Below are positions 24,319 through 33,040 of a DNA stretch of 64,000 nt, piece by piece. The first letter of the stretch is position 1; each line of letters opens with the position of its first letter. Under the pieces are notes generated by a model that saw only the letters and a program-made list of their open reading frames with translations, ran no database searches and was not told the origin of the DNA. The stretch is from Actinomadura sp. WMMA1423 (GTDB lineage: Bacteria; Actinomycetota; Actinomycetes; Streptosporangiales; Streptosporangiaceae): the NCBI RefSeq assembly GCF_006547145.1, contig NZ_CP041244.1:6944001-7008000 (forward strand), in the 5' to 3' direction. The position numbers and the translations under genes are program-made.

Positions 24319-25379
24319 GCGACGAATCACTGTCCAGCCGCTCCCGGACCGTCTTCGGGCTGGTCGGCGCCGGCGTCATCGCGGCGGCCGCGGCGTTCGT
24401 CGCGATCGGCTCCACCCCGTCCCACGCGGGCTCCACGTACTACGACGCGACGTTCAGCCGCGCGGGGCAGGGGCTCGACCCGGGCAAGTCCGACGTGAAG
24501 GTCCGCGGGATCGCGGTCGGCACCGTCGAGCGCATCAGGCTCGACGGCAACGGAAGGGTCACCGTCCGGCTCCGGGTCGACAAGGGCGTGAAGGTCGCCG
24601 ACACGGCGGTCGCGACCGTCGAGCCGGTCTCGGTGTTCGGCCCGAAGGACCTCGCCCTCGACCTCGGCGCGCACGAGCTGACCGGCCCCTACCTGAAGGA
24701 CGGCGGGCGGATCGCGAAGACCAACGACCCGCAGGAGCTGTCGGACACGGCCTGGCCCACCTACCGCCTGACCCGGGCGATCAACCCCGACGACGTGGCG
24801 ACGATCCTGCACACGTTCGGCGCCGGGCTCTCCGGCCAGGGGCCCGCGCTCCGCCGGACGATCGACAACGGCGCGATCGTCGTCGACGCGACCTACAAGG
24901 ACCGGGCCGCGATCCAGTCGCTGCTGAACGACATCAACGGCCTGTCCGGGACGTTCGAGTCGCGCGGCGGCACGATCGCCGGGTTCGCCGGGGACTTCAA
25001 CCGGCTGGCCCAGGTCATCAACGAGCGCCCCGACAAGGTCACGCAGCTGCTGGAGCAGTCGGCCAGGCTCGGCCAGACGGTCGGCACGAACCTGGAGCAG
25101 CACGGCCGCAACCTGGGCAAGATCATCGACTCGGGCGGCGACGTCGTGCACGTGTTCAACGGGCAGCGCCGCAACGTCCCGGTGCTGATCGACAGCCTGA
25201 CCGGGTTCTTCGGCCTGCTGGCGCAGATCATCCGCATCCCCGGCCCGGAGGGCACGCTGATCGCCCAGGCGCGCGACGACCTCCCGCTGGACATCTGCCA
25301 GATCCTCATCGACGTCTGCCCGGCCACGCCGAAGGCGACGGCCTTCGACGTGCCGCTTCCCGCGGGGACGCGGCGGTGA
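24315..25379 (+). CDS. mceA: Mce family protein A
   Basis: 354-residue envelope protein with one N-terminal transmembrane anchor (about 13-32) and an MCE domain (STYYDATFSRAGQGLDPGKSDVKVRGIAVGTVERI). A long helical region with EQSARLGQ-type repeats follows. Six Mce proteins (A-F) are thought to form a hexameric tube that carries lipids or sterols through the envelope to the YrbE permeases. The start codon overlaps the yrbEB stop; the stop overlaps the GTG of mceB. Confidence 0.94.
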   Translation: MSDESLSSRSRTVFGLVGAGVIAAAAAFVAIGSTPSHAGSTYYDATFSRAGQGLDPGKSDVKVRGIAVGTVERIRLDGNGRVTVRLRVDKGVKVADTAVATVEPVSVFGPKDLALDLGAHELTGPYLKDGGRIAKTNDPQELSDTAWPTYRLTRAINPDDVATILHTFGAGLSGQGPALRRTIDNGAIVVDATYKDRAAIQSLLNDINGLSGTFESRGGTIAGFAGDFNRLAQVINERPDKVTQLLEQSARLGQTVGTNLEQHGRNLGKIIDSGGDVVHVFNGQRRNVPVLIDSLTGFFGLLAQIIRIPGPEGTLIAQARDDLPLDICQILIDVCPATPKATAFDVPLPAGTRR

Positions 25380-26455
25380 GCCCGCGGACGCGCGGCAAGG
25401 CCGCGCGCGGGCCCGAGTACTCCACGATCCTGAAGTTCGGGGTGTTCGTGGCGCTGACCTTGCTGCTCACCTTCTACATCGGCCAGCAGATCCTCGGCAC
25501 GAGCTTCAAGTCCCGCTACACCTTGTCCGCCACGTTCGACGACGTCACCGGCCTCCTCGAGGGCGACGACGTGAAGATCGCGGGCACGCCGGTCGGCCAG
25601 GTCGAGGGCATCAAGGTGGTGCGCGGCAAGGCCGTGGTGAAGATGGCGGTCGACAAGGAGGTCAGGATCCCCTCCGACTCCACGGCGGCCATCCGCTGGC
25701 GCAACGTGATGGGCCAGCGGGTCGTCTACCTGGAGCCCGGGTCGAGCCAGACCAAGCTCGGGAGCGGCGACCGCGTCCCGCACACCAGGTCGGTGGTGGA
25801 CCTCGGCGACATCGTCAACAGCCTCGGCCCGCTCACCCGCAACCTGGACCCGAACCAGCTCAACAAGATCCTGTTCGCGTTCTCCCAGGCGCTGGACGGC
25901 AACGAGCAGAGCATCTCGCTGCTGACCCAGAACCTGGACCTGCTGCTCCAGACGTTCGCGGCCCGGAAGCAAACGATCAAGGGGATGATCGACGACTACG
26001 AGACGGTGAGCGACGCGATCGCCACCCGGGACCGGCAGATCGCCGCAAGCGTCGACAACCTGGAGTCGCTGACCAGGGTCTTCGCCAACAACCGGCGGCT
26101 GCTGGAGAACGCGGTCGTGGAGATATCCGGCGTCACCACCAACCTCAACGCGGTGCTGGGCGGCAACGACGCGCAGCTCGCCCGCATCATCGCCAACCTC
26201 GGCAGGTTCAGCGAGACGTTCCGGCTGAACGTGAACCAGCTGGAGAAGATGGTGCAGCAGCTCCCGCTGACCCTCCGGCAGCTGTTCGCGTCCGCGAACG
26301 GCGGCCACTTCCTGCGCACCAACGCGCTCTGCCTGAACGTCGTGCAGGGCCCCTGCCCGTTCCCGATGGAGCTGCCGAGGTCCCCCGGCGCGGGACAGCC
26401 GAGCAAGGACGACCTCACCAAGCTCAAGACGATGCTGATGGGGGGTGGCGGCTGA
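25376..26455 (+). CDS. mceB: Mce family protein B
   Basis: 359 residues from the GTG at 25376, which overlaps the mceA stop. There is a basic cytosolic start, a transmembrane anchor (about 20-38), the MCE domain (ATFDDVTGLLEGDDVKIAG and PVGQVEGI), then a long helical region and a C-terminal Pro-rich tail with two cysteines. Second of six ordered Mce paralogues. Confidence 0.94.
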   Translation: MSPRTRGKAARGPEYSTILKFGVFVALTLLLTFYIGQQILGTSFKSRYTLSATFDDVTGLLEGDDVKIAGTPVGQVEGIKVVRGKAVVKMAVDKEVRIPSDSTAAIRWRNVMGQRVVYLEPGSSQTKLGSGDRVPHTRSVVDLGDIVNSLGPLTRNLDPNQLNKILFAFSQALDGNEQSISLLTQNLDLLLQTFAARKQTIKGMIDDYETVSDAIATRDRQIAASVDNLESLTRVFANNRRLLENAVVEISGVTTNLNAVLGGNDAQLARIIANLGRFSETFRLNVNQLEKMVQQLPLTLRQLFASANGGHFLRTNALCLNVVQGPCPFPMELPRSPGAGQPSKDDLTKLKTMLMGGGG

Positions 26456-27477
26456 TGGCGCTGAAGTCGCTCCGCGACGTCAACCACAAGATCGTCGCGA
26501 TCGTCACCCTGGCCGCGCTCGGCGCGGGCTGCGTGTTCGCGTTCGCCATCGGCCAGCTGCACCTGCTCGACCGCGGCTACACGATGAGCGGGGAGTTCAG
26601 CGACACCGCCGGGCTGAAGAAGGGCCAGGACGTGCGGGTCGCCGGGGTGAAGTCCGGCCGGATCACCTCCGTGGAGCCCGACTTCCGCCACGGCAGGGTC
26701 ATCGTCTCCTGGCACGTGAACGCGGGCATCGACCTCGGCCCGAAGACGCGGGCCGAGATCCAGACGACGACGCTGCTCGGCGGCCGGTACCTGCGGCTGT
26801 CCGGCCCCGTCTCCAAGCCCTACATGGCGGACGTGCCGGAGTCGCGGCGGCGGATCCCGCTGTCGCACACCAGCGTCCCGTTCACCGTGCCGGAGGCGCT
26901 GGAGGGCGCGCAGAACATCGTCGGCAAGCTCGACCAGCGCAGCGTCGACAAGCTGCTCACCGAGGTCAACAAGATCAAGTCGCCGGGGGCGGTGAAGCTG
27001 CGCCGCATCCTGGTCAACATCCAGGAGGTGTCCCGGATGCTGAACGACTCCTATCCGGAGATCCAGCGGCTGATCGAGAACAGCAAGACCATCACGGGCA
27101 CGCTGGCGAGCAAGGACCAGGAGCTGCGGCAGATCATCGATGCGAGCCAGGTGCTGCTCCAGTCGCTCGTCCGCCGGCGCAACGAGCTGGCGGCCGCGAT
27201 CGGGCAGGGCAACCAGACCGTGCGGACGCTGTCCAACGTGATCTCCAGGAACCAGAAGCAGCTCGACGGCCTGCTCGCCAACCTGCACCTGCTGACCACC
27301 CGGCTCGCGCCCAACATGGACGCGCTGAACACCGACTTCTCGCTGCTCGGCCCGACGTTCCAGCAGGTCGCCAACCTCAAGGGCAACGGCCAGTACATCG
27401 AGGGCGTGCTCACCGGACTGGGCCCGCTGCAGCCGCCCGGTCCGATCTCGTCGCGGCGACCGCCGGGAGGCAACTGA
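26455..27477 (+). CDS. mceC: Mce family protein C
   Basis: 340 residues. N-terminal anchor about 12-36, MCE domain (GEFSDTAGLKKGQDVRVAG, then SGRITSVEP), helical region with asparagine-rich heptads (NVISRNQKQLDGLLANLHLL). The ATG at 26455 overlaps the mceB stop, and the TGA overlaps the mceD start. The C-terminus ends in Pro/Arg-rich sequence without the long tails seen in some mycobacterial MceC proteins. Confidence 0.94.
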   Translation: MALKSLRDVNHKIVAIVTLAALGAGCVFAFAIGQLHLLDRGYTMSGEFSDTAGLKKGQDVRVAGVKSGRITSVEPDFRHGRVIVSWHVNAGIDLGPKTRAEIQTTTLLGGRYLRLSGPVSKPYMADVPESRRRIPLSHTSVPFTVPEALEGAQNIVGKLDQRSVDKLLTEVNKIKSPGAVKLRRILVNIQEVSRMLNDSYPEIQRLIENSKTITGTLASKDQELRQIIDASQVLLQSLVRRRNELAAAIGQGNQTVRTLSNVISRNQKQLDGLLANLHLLTTRLAPNMDALNTDFSLLGPTFQQVANLKGNGQYIEGVLTGLGPLQPPGPISSRRPPGGN

Positions 27478-28571
27478 TGAGCGGCGTCGCAACGGGAGGA
27501 CGACACCCCGTGGGCTCGGACGGCGGCCGGGGCGGCCCCGGGAGAGGCCGGGTGAGAGGCGTGGCCGTCGCGCTCGGCCTCGCCATGACCGCCTCGCTCG
27601 GCGGCTGCTCGCTCGCCCCGTCCGCGAGCGGCGAGCGCACCATGGTGGTCTACGTCCCGAAGGCCCGCTCCTTCTACAAGGAGTCGAAGGTCAAGGTGAT
27701 GGGCGCCGACGTGGGGCTCGTCGACAAGGTCGAGAACCAGGGCGACCGCGTCAAGGTCACGTTCCATCTCCGGCGGAACGTCCCGCTGCCGCAGGGCGTT
27801 CAGGCTTCGATCGTCCCGCTGAACCTGATCGGCGAGCGCAACCTCGTCCTGCATCCGGCCTGGCGGCCGGGGCAGCCGAAGGAGACCTCCGACGTCATCC
27901 CGATCGAACGCACCCACGTGCCGGTCGAGGTGGACGACGCGCTCAGCTCCTTCACCAACCTGGCGAACGCGCTCGACCCGACCAAGATGCAGAACGCGCT
28001 CGGCACGGCGGCCGACACGGTGAAGGGCAACGGCGGCGAGTTCAACGCCACCCTGGAGCAGAGCGCCCGCCTCGTCGAGAACGTCGCCGGGCAGGACAAG
28101 GAGCTCATCGAGGTCGCGCAGAACCTCGACCGGCTGGCCGGGGTGGTGCGCGGCCGCGAGCAGATCCTCGGCACGATGATCCGCGACTTCGGCACCGCGA
28201 GCCAGGTCCTGAGCTCCGAGCGCGGCGAGCTGCAGCAGCTGATCGGCGGGATCCTGGAGCTGGCGAAGAACGGCGACAAGCTCCTGCAGAAGTACAAGGG
28301 CAACCTGCCGTACGACCTGGCGGTCCTCACCCGGACGGCCCTGATCCTCAAGGGCAACGCCAAGCAGCTGGCCCAGCTCATCCGCGTGCTGCCCGGCATC
28401 AGCGACGCGATCATCGGCGGCTACAACCCGAAGAACAAGTCGCTCCAGATCCGGTTCGCCACGGACGCGTTCCTGCGGACCTGGCTCAAGGGGCTGATGA
28501 ACTCCGACGAGGTCGGATGCCCGCTGCCCGCACCCAACTCCAACTGTCCCTGGCAGAACGGAGGCAACTGA
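27477..28571 (+). CDS. mceD: Mce family protein D (predicted lipoprotein)
   Basis: 364 residues. A 28-residue Gly/Arg-rich start precedes a hydrophobic segment that ends in LGGC (cysteine 44), a lipobox. The MCE domain begins at MVVYVPKARSFYKESKVKVMGADVG. In the usual A-F order MceE is the lipoprotein; here both this and the next protein have lipoboxes, a point of interest. The long N-terminus before the signal suggests that a later start may be used. Confidence 0.92.
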   Translation: MSGVATGGRHPVGSDGGRGGPGRGRVRGVAVALGLAMTASLGGCSLAPSASGERTMVVYVPKARSFYKESKVKVMGADVGLVDKVENQGDRVKVTFHLRRNVPLPQGVQASIVPLNLIGERNLVLHPAWRPGQPKETSDVIPIERTHVPVEVDDALSSFTNLANALDPTKMQNALGTAADTVKGNGGEFNATLEQSARLVENVAGQDKELIEVAQNLDRLAGVVRGREQILGTMIRDFGTASQVLSSERGELQQLIGGILELAKNGDKLLQKYKGNLPYDLAVLTRTALILKGNAKQLAQLIRVLPGISDAIIGGYNPKNKSLQIRFATDAFLRTWLKGLMNSDEVGCPLPAPNSNCPWQNGGN

Positions 28572-29725
28572 TGGGCAGGCCCGTCACCACCGCGCGGCGC
28601 GCGTCGATCGGCACCGCGCGGCGCGCGTCGACCGACACTGCGCGGCGCGCGTCCGCCGGCGGCAGGCTGCTGCTGGTGCTCGTCGTGGCCGCGGCCCTCG
28701 CCGTCTCCGGCTGCTCCTACAAGACGGCCGGGGCGCCGAAGGGCGGCCTGAAGCTGACCGCCACGTTCGACGACGCGCAGGGCCTCGTCGCGGGGCACAG
28801 CGTGAAGATGTCCGACATCACGATCGGCACCGTCACGAAGGTCGAGCTCGCCGGCTACCGGGCGAAGGCGACGCTGGCCATCGAGGACGACGTCAAGATC
28901 CCGCAGGGCACCCGCGCGGAGATCAAGGTGACCTCGCTGCTCGGCGAGAACTACGTCGACCTCCAGATGCCGCCCGGCGCGAGCATGGACCGCGGCCCGT
29001 ACCTGGCCACCGGCGCGGTGATCACCGACACCAGCGTCCAGCCGGCGTTCGAGCAGGTCGTCGGGCAGGCCGGGCCGCTCATCCAGGCCCTCGCCGGCGA
29101 CGACGTCGCGACGGTCGTGAACGCGGGCGCCACCGCCCTGGACGGCAACGGGCAGAAGCTGAACAAGACGATCGCGCAGGCGAGCGAGCTGCTGCGGTTG
29201 TTCGCCGAGCAGCGCCGCGAGCTCGGCGAGTCGGTGGACCGGTTCGCCCGGCTCGGCCGGTCCCTCGCCAAGGGCAGCGACGCCCTCGGCGAGACCCCCG
29301 AGCAGCTCGAACGCACCACCCGACTGCTGAACCGGGACAAGAACAAGATCATCGACATGGTCGACAAGCTCACCACGATGGCCCGCGAGCTGAACGACAA
29401 GGTGCTGGAGGGCCGCATCCAGCGGTTCCGCGCGCTGCTGCGCGACCTCGACCCCGTCCTCGAGCAGCTCGGCAGCAACCGCAAGCGGCTCACGGCGCTG
29501 GTGAACGGCCTGGTCGAGTTCAGCTACAAGCTCCCGAAGGCGACATACGACGGCCAGTTGCTGCTGTACCCGCTCTTGCGGATCGTCTGGCCCGACGGCA
29601 GGCCGATCTTCCCAGGGCTGAGCGAGAGCCCGAAGAAGCAGAAATCCGCCCGCACGCCCGAGATCCCGAAGCAGCTCCAGGGCGCCCTGCCGGACCTCGA
29701 CAAGATACTGGAGCCGCGCGGATGA
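28571..29725 (+). CDS. mceE: Mce family protein E (predicted lipoprotein)
   Basis: 384 residues. The lipobox VSGC puts the lipidated cysteine at 48, and the MCE domain follows (ATFDDAQGLVAGHSVKMSD, ITIGTVTKVEL). Residues about 7-30 contain three copies of an eight-residue TARRAS unit, encoded by a 24-bp tandem repeat, which makes an unusually long basic start before the signal segment. The ATG at 28571 overlaps the mceD stop, and the stop overlaps mceF. Confidence 0.93.
   Translation: MGRPVTTARRASIGTARRASTDTARRASAGGRLLLVLVVAAALAVSGCSYKTAGAPKGGLKLTATFDDAQGLVAGHSVKMSDITIGTVTKVELAGYRAKATLAIEDDVKIPQGTRAEIKVTSLLGENYVDLQMPPGASMDRGPYLATGAVITDTSVQPAFEQVVGQAGPLIQALAGDDVATVVNAGATALDGNGQKLNKTIAQASELLRLFAEQRRELGESVDRFARLGRSLAKGSDALGETPEQLERTTRLLNRDKNKIIDMVDKLTTMARELNDKVLEGRIQRFRALLRDLDPVLEQLGSNRKRLTALVNGLVEFSYKLPKATYDGQLLLYPLLRIVWPDGRPIFPGLSESPKKQKSARTPEIPKQLQGALPDLDKILEPRG
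28589..28660 (+). repeat. 24-bp tandem repeat (x3) inside mceE
   Basis: Units at 28589-28612, 28613-28636 and 28637-28660, each starting ACCGCGCGGCGCGCGTC or with one base changed. They encode the TARRAS repeats in the N-terminus of the MceE lipoprotein. Confidence 0.85.
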
Positions 29726-31017
29726 ACAGACGGCTGACGATCAACCTGGCGGCGTTCGGGGTGCTCGCCGCGCTGATGGTCCTGTGGGCGTTCAACAACG
29801 TCGTCCGGTTCGACTTCATCGACCGGCCGTACCACATCACCGTGGAGTTCGAGTCCTCGCCGGGACTGCACCCGAACTTCGAGGTCGACTACCTCGGCCT
29901 GCGGGTCGGCAAGATCGACTCGGTGCGGCTGGCGAAGGACAAGGTCGTCGTCCGGCTGGACATGGAGCGCGGCGTCAAGATCCCGCAGGGGGTCACCGCC
30001 GCCGCGGCCCGCAAGTCCGCGGTGGGCGAGCCGGTGGTCGAGCTGACCCCGGGGCCCGGCAGGGCCGACGCACCGCCGATGAGGCCCGGCACCGTGATCC
30101 CGGTGTCGCAGACGAAGGTCCCGCCGAAGTACGGCGACCTGTTCGGCGCGGTCATCGACACCCTGAAGGCGATCAACCCCGACGACGCCAAGGTGCTCAC
30201 CCAGGAGCTCGCCGCCGGCTGGGCCGGACGCGAGGACTCGCTCCGCCAGATCATCAACGGCAGCGACGACCTCACCCAGACGTTCGCGCAGAACACCGAG
30301 CTGCTGGACGGTCTCACCAACGACCTCGGCCGCATCACCCACGTACTGAACGAGAACCGCGGTTCGCTCGGCGCCGGCATCGACAACCTCGCCGCGCTCA
30401 CCGCGGCGCTCAGCCAGGTCCGCGGTCAGATCGCCGAGCTGCGCGACCGGGGGCCCGGGCTGCTCACCACCGTCAACGACCTGCTCGACACCACCGAGCC
30501 CGACTTCGGCTGCGCCGTCGACATGATCGGCAACCTGGGCATCGGCACCTACGATCCCAATTACCTGAACGATCTGCGTAAGACGCTCGCGGTGGCGGGA
30601 CCGCTCAAGGTCGTCCTGGACAACGTGATCGGGATCGACCAGGGCAAGCCCGTCCTGAACGTCGTCTTCCAGGTGACGGTGAACAGGCCCGCCACCCTGG
30701 AGTACAAGTACCCGCTCGCGCAGCCGCGGGTGAACCAGGTGCCGACCTGCCCCGGCGGCCGCACCCCCGCGGTGACCAAGCAGAAGCCCTACAAGGCCAA
30801 GGACCCGGGCCAGACGATCCCCACCCACGATCCCAAGCTCGACGAGAAGAACGTGCTGGCGAAGAAGGCCGCGAACAACAGCGACTCCTCCGGCGGACCG
30901 CCGATCTGGCTGGTGTACGTTCCCCCGATCATCGCCCTCCTGGTGCTGATGAAGGTCATGATGGGCTCTGTGCCCGTGGTGTCCCGCCTTTCCCGACTAC
31001 GTCGGCGCAAGGACTGA
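29722..31017 (+). CDS. mceF: Mce family protein F
   Basis: 431 residues, the last of the six Mce proteins. N-terminal anchor (about 8-24), MCE domain (VEFESSPGLHPNFEVDYLG, LRVGKIDSVRL), a long helical region, and then, unlike the other five, a second hydrophobic segment near the C-terminus (WLVYVPPIIALLVLMKVMM) followed by basic residues, so both ends may be in the membrane. The ATG at 29722 overlaps the mceE stop. Confidence 0.93.
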   Translation: MNRRLTINLAAFGVLAALMVLWAFNNVVRFDFIDRPYHITVEFESSPGLHPNFEVDYLGLRVGKIDSVRLAKDKVVVRLDMERGVKIPQGVTAAAARKSAVGEPVVELTPGPGRADAPPMRPGTVIPVSQTKVPPKYGDLFGAVIDTLKAINPDDAKVLTQELAAGWAGREDSLRQIINGSDDLTQTFAQNTELLDGLTNDLGRITHVLNENRGSLGAGIDNLAALTAALSQVRGQIAELRDRGPGLLTTVNDLLDTTEPDFGCAVDMIGNLGIGTYDPNYLNDLRKTLAVAGPLKVVLDNVIGIDQGKPVLNVVFQVTVNRPATLEYKYPLAQPRVNQVPTCPGGRTPAVTKQKPYKAKDPGQTIPTHDPKLDEKNVLAKKAANNSDSSGGPPIWLVYVPPIIALLVLMKVMMGSVPVVSRLSRLRRRKD

Positions 31018-31041
31018 TTCCGACCCCGAGGAGTATCCGAA

Positions 31042-32082
31042 GTGACAGCCAAGACCACAAAAGGCGAGGCCGACGAGGTCGAGGCGGTCCCGGCCGAGGA
31101 GACGCGCGAAGAGACCGAGACCGGTATGACCGAGACGGGCGAGACCGCGTCGGGCGGGACCGGGGCCGCGGAGCCGGCGGCCAAGCCCGCCGCCAGGCGC
31201 AAGCGCCGGGTGCGGGTCATCGAGGTCATCGACGACGAGGACCTCGACGAGGTGCTGGAGGCGCTCGACGCCGAAGACGAGGAGGCGCGGCAGGAGGCGG
31301 AGGAGGCCCCGGCCCGTCCCGCCCGTCCGGCCAAGGCGGCGGCCGAGCCCGCCCCCGCTGCCCCCGCCGAGCCCAAGCCGCGTCCGAGCCGCCTCGAACC
31401 CCCGGAGGACGAGGCGGAGGAGGAGGCGCCGAAGAAGGCCGCGGCCCGCCCTCGCGCCGCGGCCCCGGCCGGCGACCGGCCGGGGATCTTCGGTCTCAGC
31501 ATGGTGCAGGCGGTCGTGGTGGTCGTCCTGGTCGCGCTGCTGGCGAGCCTGGCGATCTGGCAGTGGACGAGCGCGAGTTCCCTGTCGTCCGAGCAGGACG
31601 AGCGGGAGGCCGTGAGCAAGGTCGCCTCCGACTACGGCGACGTCGCCTACAACTACAACGCCTCGAACTACCAGGCGGTGACCGCCAAGGCGCAGAAGCT
31701 CCTCGCCGGCGACCTGCTGGAGGAGTACAAGAAGAACACGGTGCCGACCGTGGCGGGGGCGTTCCAGGCCGACCCCACCGTGATGCTGACCTCCAAGACC
31801 AACCAGGTCTTCGTGGGGAGCGTCGACGAGCGGTTCGCCAGCGCGGTGATCATGATGGACGTCTCCCTGAAGACCAAGGACGGCGCCGTCAACCAGCCCG
31901 CGACGCTGCTCCGGCTGGCCCTCGCCAAGATCGACGGGCAGTGGAAGATCACCCGGCAGTACCCGTCGGGCGTCAACGACGAGAACAAGAACCAGCAGCA
32001 GAACCAGCAACTGCCGACCGTCCCGGGCGGTGGCGCGTCGAAGTCGCCGAAGGCGGAGAAGAGCGACAAGCCGAAGAACTGA
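31042..32082 (+). CDS. Mce-associated membrane protein
   Basis: 346 residues from the GTG at 31042. A long cytosolic part of about 150 residues is rich in Glu, Ala, Pro and Lys with an acidic VIEVIDDEDLDEVLEALDAEDEE cluster split by basic stretches; one transmembrane segment (about 155-174) and an outer domain of the Mas/VirB8-like type follow (SDYGDVAYNYNASNYQAVTAK, LLRLALAKIDGQWKITRQ). Such proteins stabilise Mce complexes in mycobacteria. It follows mceF by 24 bases and ends the operon before a strong hairpin. Confidence 0.88.
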   Translation: MTAKTTKGEADEVEAVPAEETREETETGMTETGETASGGTGAAEPAAKPAARRKRRVRVIEVIDDEDLDEVLEALDAEDEEARQEAEEAPARPARPAKAAAEPAPAAPAEPKPRPSRLEPPEDEAEEEAPKKAAARPRAAAPAGDRPGIFGLSMVQAVVVVVLVALLASLAIWQWTSASSLSSEQDEREAVSKVASDYGDVAYNYNASNYQAVTAKAQKLLAGDLLEEYKKNTVPTVAGAFQADPTVMLTSKTNQVFVGSVDERFASAVIMMDVSLKTKDGAVNQPATLLRLALAKIDGQWKITRQYPSGVNDENKNQQQNQQLPTVPGGGASKSPKAEKSDKPKN

Positions 32083-32102
32083 ACCCGCACAGCAACGCCC
32101 AG

Positions 32103-32133
32103 GGCGCCCCGCACGAAAGCCGTGCGGGGCGCC
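32103..32133 (+). terminator. hairpin terminator of the mce operon
   Basis: Perfect 12-bp stem (32103-32114 with 32122-32133) and the 7-base loop GAAAGCC, 20 bases after the last stop. No T-run. Confidence 0.75.
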
Positions 32134-32280
32134 TGCGCGTTCGCACCCGCCTAGGACCTGTCCCGAAGTGACCTCGGCCACGCGCGCGAACGCGTGACCT
32201 GGCCGGTGCGGCGAAGCCGGAGGCGAGCGGCACCGGGCGGATCGCGAAGCGATGCCGCGTTCGCCCAGGCACGGTCACGT

Positions 32281-32299
32281 AGCGAGCCGCAAGGCGAGC
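32281..32299 (-). repeat. 19-bp dispersed intergenic repeat, copy 2
   Basis: Inverted copy of 4202-4220. It lies in the 235-base gap 32134-32368 that holds several GCGAGC/GCGAAGC-type short inverted motifs but no gene that I can support. Confidence 0.6.
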
Positions 32300-32368
32300 G
32301 AAGTGGGCCGGGACTGCCAGAAACACAGCCGCGGGTCGTCGCGCCGGGGGACCTCGGCGGGGGCCGCA

Positions 32369-32974
32369 CTAGCGGGAGTAGTACTCGACGACGAGTTGCT
32401 CGTCGCAGATGACGGGGATCTCGGCGCGCTCGGGCAGGCGGACGAGCCGGGCGGCGAGCGCGTCGTGCCGGACCTCCAGGTAGGGCGGAACCTCGGCGGC
32501 GTGCCCGCCGGCCGCCGCGACCTGGAAGGGGACCATCTCGCGGCTCCGGTCGGCGACCGTGATGACGTCGCCGGGCCGCAGCCGGTAGGAGGGGCGGTCC
32601 ACGCGGCCGCCGTTCACCAGCACGTGGCGGTGCACGACGAACTGGCGGGCCTGGTAGATCGTCCGAGCGAAACCGGCGCGCAGGACGAGCGCGTCCAGCC
32701 GGCGTTCGAGGTCGACGAGCAGGGCCTCGCCGGTCTTGCCGCCCGTCCGGGCCGCCTTGTCGAAGGCGTTGCGGAGCTGCGCCTCGCGGACGTCGTACTG
32801 CGCGCGCAGCCGCTGCTTCTCGCGGAGCCGGACCTTGTAGTCGCTCTCCTGCTTGCGGGCGCGGCCGTGCACGCCGGGCGGGTAGGGGCGGGCCTCGAAG
32901 TACTTCACGCTCTTCGGCGTCAGCGGGATGCCGAGAGCCCGCGAGAGCCGCACCTTGGGACGGGGGTTGTTCAT
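32369..32974 (-). CDS. rpsD: 30S ribosomal protein S4
   Basis: 201-residue S4 that binds 16S rRNA and nucleates 30S assembly. It has the N-terminal S4 region (RPKVRLSRALGIPLTPKSVKYFEARPYPPG, split here only by description), a central DLERRLDALVLRAGFARTIYQARQFV, and an S4 RNA-binding domain; it lacks the four zinc cysteines, as do other actinobacterial stand-alone S4 proteins. It is away from any ribosomal operon. The ATG at 32974 follows AAGGAG; a GTG one codon earlier is possible. Overlapping iron boxes lie 16 bases upstream, which is unusual for a ribosomal protein and suggests a specialised paralogue. Confidence 0.93.
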   Translation of the reverse strand: MNNPRPKVRLSRALGIPLTPKSVKYFEARPYPPGVHGRARKQESDYKVRLREKQRLRAQYDVREAQLRNAFDKAARTGGKTGEALLVDLERRLDALVLRAGFARTIYQARQFVVHRHVLVNGGRVDRPSYRLRPGDVITVADRSREMVPFQVAAAGGHAAEVPPYLEVRHDALAARLVRLPERAEIPVICDEQLVVEYYSR

Positions 32975-32989
32975 CACGCTCCTTGGTGG

Positions 32990-33023
32990 TTAGGTAAGCC
33001 TAAGTTAGGCAAGCCTAACCTTC
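32990..33023. promoter_or_regulatory. two overlapping DtxR/IdeR-like iron boxes
   Basis: Box 1 (32990-33008) and box 2 (33005-33023) each match the DtxR/IdeR consensus TWAGGTWAGSCTWACCTWA at 16 and 17 of 19 positions by my count. Both contain AAGCCTAA. They lie 16 bases before rpsD and 18 bases before the divergent DUF2470-type gene, so one iron-bound repressor could block both. Confidence 0.75.
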
Positions 33024-33040
33024 TACGTCAAGGAGTCACG

